From: Candidatus Zhuqueibacterota bacterium 4484_188
GTDB lineage: Bacteria > Calditrichota > Calditrichia > RBG-13-44-9
DNA length: 6,948 nucleotides
NCBI GenBank assembly: GCA_002049825.1
Contig: MVCZ01000055.1
Location: 1 to 6,948 of the forward strand
Reading direction: 5' to 3'
Below are positions 1 to 6,408 of this stretch, piece by piece. Under the pieces are notes generated by a model. It searched no databases and was not told the DNA's origin. It saw only the letters and a list, made by a program, of their open reading frames with translations. Each line of letters opens with the position of its first letter. The first letter of the stretch is position 1. The translations under genes and the position numbers were made by a program.

Positions 1-1622
1 GGCGCACCTTTCTTATCTTTCGTGATATAGTAGCATCCCAGTACCATATCCTGTGAAGGAATTGCCAGCGGTCTGCCATTCGCCGGAGAAAGAATATTGT
101 GAGACGCCAGCATTAACAGACGTGCTTCCATCTGGGCTTCGTAAGAAAGCGGAACATGAACCGCCATCTGGTCGCCGTCGAAATCAGCGTTGAAGGCAGG
201 GCACACCAATGGATGCACCTCGATTGCTTTTCCTTCGATGAGCACCGGTTGGAACGCCTGGATGCCCAGACGGTGCAATGTAGGTGCACGGTTGAGCAAT
301 ACCGGGTGTTCGCCGACAATTTCTTCCAGCACATCGAAAATAACCGCGTCCCGCTTATCAACAATACGTTTGGCGCTTTTAACCGTTTTCACCACACGGC
401 GGTCCTGCAACTTGCGGATGATAAAGGGTTTAAATAATTCGACCGCCATGTCTTTCGGCAAACCGCATTCATACAGTTTCAGCTTCGGACCAACTACAAT
501 CACCGAACGACCCGAGTAGTCCACCCGCTTACCCAGCAAGTTCAGCCGAAATCTCCCCTGTTTTCCGCGCAGCATATCGGACAATGACTTCAGCGGTCGA
601 TTGCCGTCGCTGCGCACGGCTGTGGTACGTTTGGTATTATCGAACAATGCATCGATGGCTTCCTGAAGCATTCTTTTTTCATTCCGAAGAATCACTTCCG
701 GTGCTTTAATGTCAATTAGTTTTTTCAAACGGTTGTTGCGAATGATCACCCGGCGGTAAAGGTCGTTCAAATCGCTGGTGGCAAACCGCCCGCCTTCCAG
801 CGGAACCAGCGGTCGCAATTCCGGCGGAATTACCGGAATCACATCCATCACCATCCACTCGGGACGATTCTTCAATTCGCCGTTTTCCCTGGTGCGGAAT
901 GCCTCGACCACTTTCAGCCGTTTCAGTGCTTCGTGTTTTTTCTGTTTCGATTTCTCGGTTTTAAGAATGGTGCGTAACTGTTCAGCCAACTCATCCACAT
1001 CAATGCGCCGCGACATTTCGCGAATCGCTTCGCCGCCCATGCCGGCAATGAATTTATCCGGATTGTCGTCCGGCAAATTTCGCTCCTCGGGCGAGAGACC
1101 TTCAATAGTATTCAAATACTCTTCTTCGGTCAGTACATCCCCGATTTTAAAACTGGTTTTTCCAGGCTGAATAACCGCATACGCCTCGTAGTAAATAATC
1201 TTTTCCAGATTCTTGGGAGAAATGTTGAGTAGATAGCCCACCTTGGTTGGCGTAGAACGGAAATACCAGATGTGCACAATGGGTACTGCCAGGCTGATGT
1301 GTCCCATTCTTTCCCGACGTACCGCTTTGGTGGTAACTTCCACGCCGCAGCGGTCGCAAATAATTCCTTTATATCGAATTCGTTTGTACTTGCCGCAATG
1401 ACACTCCCAGTCCTTCACCGGACCAAAAATCTTCTCACAAAAAAGCCCGTCCTTCTCCGGCTTAAAGGAACGGTAATTGATCGTTTCAGGTTTTGTTACC
1501 TCACCGTAGCTTTTCTCCAGAATCGCATTCGATGAAGCTAATCCAATGGATATTTGCGATATCTGCCCCTTTAAAGAGGAAGAACCGCCACCTAATCTTT
1601 CTTTATACTTTGTTCTATCCAT
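1..1622 (-). CDS. rpoC: DNA-directed RNA polymerase subunit beta' (N-terminal 540 codons, truncated by window edge)
   Basis: This is the largest polymerase subunit; with beta it forms the catalytic cleft and holds the active-site magnesium. I translated the frame codon by codon from the ATG at 1622-1620 to base 1: it stays open with no stop or frameshift. The visible protein starts MDRTKYKERLGGGSSS. The zinc-binding cysteines are at C74, C76, C89 and C92 (ECHCGKYK and CDRCGVEV). The conserved LLGKRVDYSGRSVIV segment lies near residues 362-376, RAPTLHRLGIQAF follows, and the catalytic NADFDGDQ is at 478-485, with metal-binding aspartates D480, D482 and D484. The visible part ends at PSQDMVLGCYYITKDKKGA. 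The trigger loop, bridge helix and C-terminal part lie outside the window; by family length (about 1400 residues) a little over a third is present. It is last of the genes seen, 82 nt after rpoB, and preceded by a duplicated leader. The Gly/Ser-rich start is slightly longer than the E. coli protein. Identity is certain. Confidence 0.98.
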   Translation of the reverse strand, partial: MDRTKYKERLGGGSSSLKGQISQISIGLASSNAILEKSYGEVTKPETINYRSFKPEKDGLFCEKIFGPVKDWECHCGKYKRIRYKGIICDRCGVEVTTKAVRRERMGHISLAVPIVHIWYFRSTPTKVGYLLNISPKNLEKIIYYEAYAVIQPGKTSFKIGDVLTEEEYLNTIEGLSPEERNLPDDNPDKFIAGMGGEAIREMSRRIDVDELAEQLRTILKTEKSKQKKHEALKRLKVVEAFRTRENGELKNRPEWMVMDVIPVIPPELRPLVPLEGGRFATSDLNDLYRRVIIRNNRLKKLIDIKAPEVILRNEKRMLQEAIDALFDNTKRTTAVRSDGNRPLKSLSDMLRGKQGRFRLNLLGKRVDYSGRSVIVVGPKLKLYECGLPKDMAVELFKPFIIRKLQDRRVVKTVKSAKRIVDKRDAVIFDVLEEIVGEHPVLLNRAPTLHRLGIQAFQPVLIEGKAIEVHPLVCPAFNADFDGDQMAVHVPLSYEAQMEARLLMLASHNILSPANGRPLAIPSQDMVLGCYYITKDKKGA

Positions 1623-1623
1623 A

Positions 1624-1669
1624 AACTGGATACCCCTATATTTGATAACTGGATACCCCTATATTTGAT
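1624..1669 (-). repeat. Perfect 23-bp tandem duplication in the rpoC leader
   Basis: Bases 1624-1646 and 1647-1669 are identical 23-base units lying head to tail with no spacer and no mismatch. On the coding strand each unit carries AGGGG followed by TATCCAGTT. The copy next to rpoC supplies its ribosome-binding region. In the upstream copy the position matching the start codon is ATC, so only one start is usable. Because 23 is not a multiple of three, the upstream copy is in a different frame from rpoC. Slippage or a recent local duplication is the simplest origin (inference). Confidence 0.95.
1633..1637 (-). promoter_or_regulatory. Ribosome-binding site of rpoC (proximal copy)
   Basis: The coding strand reads AGGGG, then ten bases, then the ATG of rpoC. 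AGGGG can pair with the 16S anti-Shine-Dalgarno sequence with one G-U wobble, so this is a moderate site. An identical AGGGG lies 23 bases upstream at 1656-1660 because of the tandem duplication, but it is too far from the ATG to serve it directly. Confidence 0.6.
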
Positions 1670-1670
1670 T

Positions 1671-1695
1671 AAAAAGGCACCCCTGCAGAGCGCCT
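1671..1695 (-). terminator. Terminator-like hairpin between rpoB and rpoC (possible attenuator)
   Basis: On the coding strand GGCGCTC (1694-1688) pairs with GGGTGCC (1682-1676) around a five-base loop TGCAG, with an extra A-T pair at the base. Two of the seven core pairs are G-T wobbles. Five T residues follow directly (1675-1671). This has the form of an intrinsic terminator, and it begins only about ten bases after the rpoB stop codon. Because rpoC lies just downstream in the same operon, partial termination or a pause/processing site is more likely than full termination. The wobbles and short T-tract make it weak. Confidence 0.5.
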
Positions 1696-1704
1696 CTTCA
1701 ATGC

Positions 1705-4700
1705 TTAATCTACTTTGATATCTAAGCCCAGACCCTGCAATTCTTTCACCAGAACATTAAACGATTCCGGTCTCTGTAAAGTGTGGGCGGCGCCATAGGC
1801 TTCTAAAGCCCAGACCTCCATTTCGCCAAAGCGCTGACCGCCAAATTGCGCTTTACCGCCCAGCGGTTGCTGAGTAATTAACGAATAGGGACCAATGGAA
1901 CGAGCATGAATTTTGTCGTCAACCATGTGAGATAATTTCATCATGTATATATATCCGACCGTCACTTCCTGGTCAAAAGGCTCACCCGTTTGTCCGTCGA
2001 ACAACTGAAGCTTACCGTTGGAAGGAAGATTTGCTTTTTCCAGTTCGGCAAGCACTTCTTCAAACACGGCGCCATCGAATACCGGTGTGGCATAATTCTT
2101 ACCCAGCAATTTGCCAGCCCAGCCCAGGGTCGTTTCAAAAATTTGTCCTAAATTCATACGCGAAGGAACGCCGAGTGGATTCAGCACAATGTCGACCGGC
2201 GTGCCGTCCGGCAAGAAAGGCATATCTTCCATCGGGACAATCTTTGCCACCACGCCCTTGTTTCCATGACGACCAGCCATTTTGTCGCCCACCTTGAGTT
2301 TTCTCTTTTGAGCAACGTAAATTTTTGCCAATTGAACAATGCCAGGAGGCAATTCGTCACCAATCATGATTTTATACTTTTCGGTACGAAGGTCGTTTTC
2401 CAGTTCCTTCATCAGGTTTTTGTATTCGGAAAAAATCGTCCGTACCCGTTCGTTGAGCTTGCTGTTTTCAAACCAGGGTTCAAGATAATCAATCAAATCA
2501 AGTTCAATTTTTTCGAAAACCGCGGCGGTAATTTTTTGTTTCGGCTTTACCAGTGTTTTTCCGGCTTTTGTTTTGATTCCTAACGTGGGCGTGTTTCCGA
2601 ATTTTTTAACCATATAGTCAATAAGTTGCTTCCGGATCCGGAACGCTTTCTCTTCGCTTTCCCGCTCAAGAATCTCTATTTTTTTCTTATCCTGTTTCTT
2701 CGTTTTGGCGTCTTTCTTCTTGCGCGAGAACAGTTTGGCATCGATAACCGTTCCTTCCATTCCCGAGGGCAGTTTCAGGCTGGCGTCTTTCACATCGCCG
2801 GCTTTGCTACCGAAAATTGCTTTTAGCAGTTTTTCTTCCGGTGTAGGTTCAGTCTCACCTTTGGGCGTAACCTTCCCAACCAAAATATCTCCGGCATGGA
2901 CTTCCGCTCCAACACGTACAATCCCCATTTCATCCAGGTTTTTTGTGGCATCTTCGCTAACATTGGGAATTTCCCGGGTGAGTTCTTCCTCGCCGCGTTT
3001 GGTATCGCGCACCTGGGTTTCGAACTCCTCTATGTGGATAGATGTAAACACGTCATCGCGGGCAATGCGTTCCGAAATAACAATTGCATCCTCGTAATTA
3101 TACCCGTTCCAGGGCATAAACGCAACCAGGATATTCCGTCCCAGCGCCAAATCGCCCCGATCGGTTGCGTGCCCGTCTGCCAGTACATCGCCTTTTTTCA
3201 CGCGCTGCCCGGCTTGTACCAACGGACGCTGATTGATGCAGGTATTTTGATTTGTCCGGGTAAATTTCAGCAAGTCATATTCCACCCGCTGTGCTTCTCC
3301 GGTCAAGATTTGCCGTATGTCGCCTACCGAACCCGGGGTTACCTTGATGACAATTTTATTACTGTCAACTTTCTCTACCACGCCATCAACATCCGAAATA
3401 ATGGTAGCGCCTGAATCGACGGCAACCTTGCGCTCCATACCCGTTCCGACAATCGGTGCTTCCGGTTGAATGATCGGAACCGCCTGGCGCTGCATATTCG
3501 ACCCCATCAACGCACGGTTGGCATCGTCATGTTCCAGGAACGGGATGAGCGACGCCGCAGCAGAAACAATCTGATTGGACGCAACATCGATGTATTGAAT
3601 ACTTTCCGGATTGGCAAGCAAAAAATCACTGCGCTGACGTACCTTAATCAGGTCACGCTTAAATTTGTTAGTCTCCTGATCGATAGGTGCATTGAACTGT
3701 GCAATTACCGCCCGCTCCTCGTCATCTGCCGAAAGGTATTCAATCTTATTGGTCAGTTTACCATTTTCCACCTTTCGGTACGGCGTTTCAATAAACCCAA
3801 ATTCGTTTACCCGTGCCAGCACACATAAAGAGGAAATCAGCCCGATATTCGGACCTTCCGGTGTTTCGATAGGACAGAGTCTGCCATAATGCGTATAGTG
3901 AATATCCCGCACCTCAAAACCGGCGCGCTCGCGGGTTAAACCGCCCGGACCCAGCGCACTCATACGCCGCTTGTGAGTTAGCTCAGCCAAAGGATTTGTC
4001 TGGTCCATAAACTGGGACAACTGCGAAGTCCCAAAGAAAGTATTGATTACCGAAGTAATCGCCCTGGCGTTGATTAAATCCTGTGGCGTTAGCGTTTCAG
4101 AGTCGCCCAGGTTCATGCGCTCTTTAATTGTCCGCGCCATACGGGTAAATCCGAGGTTCATCTGGGCAGAAAGCTGTTCGCCCACGGTACGAATGCGGCG
4201 ATTGCCAAGATGATCAATATCGTCGGTAGAGCGTTTGCCGTCACGCAGGTTGATCAGGTACTTGATAATTTCCACGAAATCTTCGCGGGTGAGAACGGTA
4301 TTTTCGACATCGACCTCGAGACCTAACTTTTTGTTCAACCGATAGCGCCCGACTTTGCCCAGTTCGTAGCGTTTGGAGTTAAAGAACATTTTGTCCAGCA
4401 ATCCGCGCGCCGTTTCCAGATCAGGCGGTTCGCCCGAACGCAACAGGCTGTAAATTTTGCGCAAAGCGCTCTCTTCGTCCTTGGCGTCGTCTTTCGCCAG
4501 TGTGTTCAGGATAATATTGGGCATAGTAGGATCGTTCGGTTGAACCAGGCGGATTTTTTTCAAACCGCTGGCTTTGAGTGCCTCGACCGATTCTTCATCC
4601 ATCTCCACACCTTGTTCTAACAGCACTTCCCCGGTCGATTCGTTTACCACGTCTTCCAACGTTCGGCGACCTACCAGCTCCTCGGTAGTCGCTTTTTTCA

Positions 4701-5391
4701 AATCGATCTCGTCAATCAAATCGAACAACTCGAGAATTTCTTTATCGGAAGCGAAACCAAGCGCCCGTAAAAAAGTGGTGACAAAAAATTTCTTTTTCCG
4801 GTCAATATAAACATGCAAACAATCATTCACATCGGTCATAAATTCGACCCAACTACCCCGGAACGGAATCACCCTGGCGGAAAAAATCTTAGTGCCGTTG
4901 GGGTGAATGCTTTCATCGAAGAAAACACCCGGTGCACGGTGTAATTGGTTCACAATAACCCGTTCGGCACCATTGATAATAAAGGTGCCGCGCTTGGTCA
5001 TTTTGGGAAGATTTCCCAGGTAAACATCCTGTTCAATCGTTTCAGTGTAATTTTCCGTTTCGCCGGTAGTATCTTTAATGGAAAGTCGCAGCTTTGCTTT
5101 AAACGGCACCGCATAGGTCAGCCCCCGTTCCCGGCACTCCTGGACAGAGTATTTTGGCTTGTCCAAATAGTATTCCACATAATCCAGTACAAAATTTTCC
5201 CGCGTATCCACAATCGGGAAAGTAGAGAGAAAAACTGCCTGCAAGCCCTGTTCGGCACGCTGATCAGGCATAACATTTTCTTGTAAAAATTCCTCAAAAG
5301 ATATTCGTTGAATATCCAGCAAATCGGGATATTCAACGATGGAAGGAATTTTAGAAAATGATTCTCTTTGAATCCGGTTCTTATCTTTCAA
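1705..5391 (-). CDS. rpoB: DNA-directed RNA polymerase subunit beta (complete)
   Basis: This subunit makes up half of the polymerase active cleft, binds nucleotides and the RNA-DNA hybrid, and is the rifampicin target. From the TTG start at 5391 it is 1228 residues, within the normal family range. It shows the protrusion and lobe (about 1-400), the rifampicin region GTSQLSQFMDQTNPLAE onward (about 454-480), PWNGYNYEDAI with the acidic pair E767/D768, the flap with VGKVTPKGETEPTPEEKLL, and GDKMAGRHGNKG with lysines 1037 and 1045. It ends with the MMKLSHMVDDKIHARS and ESFNVLVKEL motifs that contact beta'. A lysine-rich stretch at about 890-906 follows the flap. Start choice: GAGGTG (5403-5398) lies six bases before TTG at 5391-5389. 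The alternative GTG at 5400 would give 1231 residues, but it overlaps that Shine-Dalgarno sequence and has none of its own. An in-frame stop just upstream excludes longer forms. It sits between rplL and rpoC. Confidence 0.97.
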   Translation of the reverse strand: MKDKNRIQRESFSKIPSIVEYPDLLDIQRISFEEFLQENVMPDQRAEQGLQAVFLSTFPIVDTRENFVLDYVEYYLDKPKYSVQECRERGLTYAVPFKAKLRLSIKDTTGETENYTETIEQDVYLGNLPKMTKRGTFIINGAERVIVNQLHRAPGVFFDESIHPNGTKIFSARVIPFRGSWVEFMTDVNDCLHVYIDRKKKFFVTTFLRALGFASDKEILELFDLIDEIDLKKATTEELVGRRTLEDVVNESTGEVLLEQGVEMDEESVEALKASGLKKIRLVQPNDPTMPNIILNTLAKDDAKDEESALRKIYSLLRSGEPPDLETARGLLDKMFFNSKRYELGKVGRYRLNKKLGLEVDVENTVLTREDFVEIIKYLINLRDGKRSTDDIDHLGNRRIRTVGEQLSAQMNLGFTRMARTIKERMNLGDSETLTPQDLINARAITSVINTFFGTSQLSQFMDQTNPLAELTHKRRMSALGPGGLTRERAGFEVRDIHYTHYGRLCPIETPEGPNIGLISSLCVLARVNEFGFIETPYRKVENGKLTNKIEYLSADDEERAVIAQFNAPIDQETNKFKRDLIKVRQRSDFLLANPESIQYIDVASNQIVSAAASLIPFLEHDDANRALMGSNMQRQAVPIIQPEAPIVGTGMERKVAVDSGATIISDVDGVVEKVDSNKIVIKVTPGSVGDIRQILTGEAQRVEYDLLKFTRTNQNTCINQRPLVQAGQRVKKGDVLADGHATDRGDLALGRNILVAFMPWNGYNYEDAIVISERIARDDVFTSIHIEEFETQVRDTKRGEEELTREIPNVSEDATKNLDEMGIVRVGAEVHAGDILVGKVTPKGETEPTPEEKLLKAIFGSKAGDVKDASLKLPSGMEGTVIDAKLFSRKKKDAKTKKQDKKKIEILERESEEKAFRIRKQLIDYMVKKFGNTPTLGIKTKAGKTLVKPKQKITAAVFEKIELDLIDYLEPWFENSKLNERVRTIFSEYKNLMKELENDLRTEKYKIMIGDELPPGIVQLAKIYVAQKRKLKVGDKMAGRHGNKGVVAKIVPMEDMPFLPDGTPVDIVLNPLGVPSRMNLGQIFETTLGWAGKLLGKNYATPVFDGAVFEEVLAELEKANLPSNGKLQLFDGQTGEPFDQEVTVGYIYMMKLSHMVDDKIHARSIGPYSLITQQPLGGKAQFGGQRFGEMEVWALEAYGAAHTLQRPESFNVLVKELQGLGLDIKVD
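5305..5339 (-). repeat. Perfect 13-bp inverted repeat inside the early rpoB coding region
   Basis: TCGTTGAATATCC at 5305-5317 and GGATATTCAACGA at 5327-5339 are exact reverse complements separated by nine bases. In the mRNA they would form a stem-loop at about +53 to +87 from the rpoB TTG start. It lies over codons for the conserved VEYPDLLDIQR segment. No T-tract follows, so it is not a terminator. Whether it acts on translation or RNA stability is unknown. Confidence 0.85.
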
Positions 5392-5397
5392 AGATAA

Positions 5398-5406
5398 CAC
5401 CTCTTT
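5398..5406 (-). promoter_or_regulatory. Ribosome-binding site that decides the rpoB start
   Basis: The coding strand reads AAAGAGGTG, then six bases (TTATCT), then TTG. GAGGTG is fully complementary to the anti-Shine-Dalgarno end of 16S rRNA, and its spacing suits TTG at 5391-5389. The GTG at 5400-5398 is the last part of this element, so it is a poor start. This supports initiation at TTG. Confidence 0.7.
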
Positions 5407-5434
5407 CTAAATTCAAGAATGATTCATACAAATA

Positions 5435-5824
5435 TTATTTAATTTCGACAGTAGCGCCGACATCTTCCAATTGCTTTTTGAAGTCTTCTGCTTCGGCTTT
5501 GGAAACACCTTCCTTCACATTGGTCGGAGCCGATTCGACGAGTTCTTTGGCTTCTTTCAGACCGAGACCGGTAATGGCACGCGCCACCTTAATAACCTGA
5601 ATCTTCTGTGAGCCAATTTCTTTTAAGACAACGTCAAATTCGGTTTTTTCTTCTGCAGCCGCTTCGCCACCACCGGCAACGGCAGCACCGGCAACCGGCA
5701 TTGCTACCGGCGCAGCAGCAGTCACACCAAATTTTTCCTCGATGTCTTTTACCAATTCAGACACCTCAAGCATGGTTGCTTTTTCTAAATACGTGAGGAC
5801 ATCAGCACGAGTAATTTCTGCCAT
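5435..5824 (-). CDS. rplL: Ribosomal protein L7/L12 (bL12, complete)
   Basis: L12 is the multi-copy stalk protein of the large subunit; it recruits and stimulates the translational GTPases EF-Tu, EF-G and IF2. The 129-residue product has the usual three parts: an N-terminal dimerization domain (about 1-35, which also binds L10), a flexible Ala/Gly/Pro hinge (about 36-58, rich in AAAPVA and AVAGGGEAAA) and a globular C-terminal domain (about 60-129). The C-terminal domain contains the strongly conserved VIKVARAITGLGLKEAKELV, which forms the factor-binding surface, and ends in GATVEIK. Length is slightly above the common 120-125, mostly from the hinge. The ATG at 5824-5822 has the best Shine-Dalgarno sequence in the window, as expected for a protein made in several copies per ribosome. 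It lies 43 nt after rplJ and 43 nt before the preferred rpoB start. Confidence 0.98.
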   Translation of the reverse strand: MAEITRADVLTYLEKATMLEVSELVKDIEEKFGVTAAAPVAMPVAGAAVAGGGEAAAEEKTEFDVVLKEIGSQKIQVIKVARAITGLGLKEAKELVESAPTNVKEGVSKAEAEDFKKQLEDVGATVEIK

Positions 5825-5833
5825 TTTATAGTT

Positions 5834-5839
5834 ACCTCC
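5834..5839 (-). promoter_or_regulatory. Strong ribosome-binding site of rplL
   Basis: The coding strand reads GGAGGT, then nine A/T-rich bases, then the ATG of rplL. It is a near-consensus Shine-Dalgarno sequence, stronger than those of rplJ and rpoC. This fits the higher synthesis rate that L12 needs relative to L10 and the polymerase subunits. Confidence 0.8.
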
Positions 5840-5867
5840 AAGTAATAATGCAGTTATAGATTAACAT

Positions 5868-6383
5868 TTATTTTTTATTTTCTTCTAATGCTTTCAATAC
5901 CTGAGCCAATTTTGTGGGAAGCGCATTCAGCGTTCCGGCTAACTTGGTCATCGGCGATTTCAGCATACCCACCAACTGGGAAAGCAGTTCATCGCGCGAG
6001 GGCAATTTGGCGATACGTTGCACCTCGTCGGAACCGAGAATTTTGCCTTCAAAAATGGCTGCTTTTAATTTCAATTTATCTTTTACTTCTTTTTGCTTGT
6101 CCAAAACCTTTACCGGAATGGTCGGGTCGTCATAGCTAATGGCATAGGCATTCACCCCCTTTAGGAATTCATCCAATCCATCGATTCCGGCATTATGTAA
6201 AGACCGTTTGGCAAGTGTATTTTTCACCACCCGGTATTCGACATTCGCTTCACGAAACTTTCTGCGAAGTTCGGTCGCCGAGTTGACGTCCAGCCCGGTA
6301 AAATCCACCAGGTAAACCCCGGTTGCTTTGCCGAACTTGTCGGTCATTTCCTGAACAATTTGTTCTTTCTGTGGAGTAGGCAT
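5868..6383 (-). CDS. rplJ: Ribosomal protein L10 (uL10, complete)
   Basis: L10 is the base of the L12 stalk: its N-terminal domain binds 23S rRNA together with L11, and its C-terminal helix carries L12 dimers. In many bacteria the L10-L12 complex also represses its own mRNA. The 171-residue product matches the family length. It starts MPTPQKEQIVQEM, with GVYLVDFTGLDV near 22-33 and the typical YRVVKNTLAKR at 50-60. KLPSRDELLSQLVGMLKSP follows near 127-144, and then the C-terminal helix TKLAQVLKALEENKK. The helix length resembles that of E. coli, suggesting two bound L12 dimers rather than three (inference). The ATG at 6383-6381 is preceded by GAGGAA with eight bases between GAGGA and the start. 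The gene lies only 25 nt after rplA and 43 nt before rplL. The last codons and stop are A-rich (AATAAAAAATAA). Confidence 0.98.
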   Translation of the reverse strand: MPTPQKEQIVQEMTDKFGKATGVYLVDFTGLDVNSATELRRKFREANVEYRVVKNTLAKRSLHNAGIDGLDEFLKGVNAYAISYDDPTIPVKVLDKQKEVKDKLKLKAAIFEGKILGSDEVQRIAKLPSRDELLSQLVGMLKSPMTKLAGTLNALPTKLAQVLKALEENKK

Positions 6384-6390
6384 ACAGCTA

Positions 6391-6396
6391 TTCCTC
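6391..6396 (-). promoter_or_regulatory. Ribosome-binding site of rplJ
   Basis: The coding strand reads GAGGAA at 6396-6391, with eight bases between GAGGA and the ATG. It occupies the middle of the 25-nt rplA-rplJ gap and supports the assigned rplJ start. Confidence 0.75.
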
Positions 6397-6408
6397 GAAG
6401 TTTAACAG

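Noticed and set aside
923..1359. Short minus-strand open frames that could suggest a broken rpoC
   Set aside because: They are in other frames. The rpoC frame itself reads through from 1622 to base 1 without interruption and matches the family throughout.
1637..1667. Two plus-strand TATATTTG matches to the Bacteroidota -7 promoter consensus TAnnTTTG
   Set aside because: They arise from the tandem duplication and point antisense into rpoB. The upstream TTTG lies only 15 bases from the next TATATTTG, shorter than the usual spacing, and the phylum is not established.
2896..3414. 172-codon open frame on the plus strand opposite rpoB
   Set aside because: It lies wholly antisense to a clearly real, conserved rpoB and its translation shows no recognisable domain; it is a coding-strand shadow. 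The same applies to the other plus-strand open frames, such as 778-1170 and 3466-3828.
5401..5434. Possible attenuator or promoter in the rplL-rpoB gap, as in E. coli
   Set aside because: The gap is short and A/T-rich, with only a tiny GAATCATTC palindrome, no GC-rich stem with a T-tract, and no convincing promoter pair.
5660..5725. Short repeated CACCGGCAAC-like words in rplL
   Set aside because: They encode the Ala/Gly/Pro-rich hinge of L7/L12, whose low-complexity composition explains the repetition.
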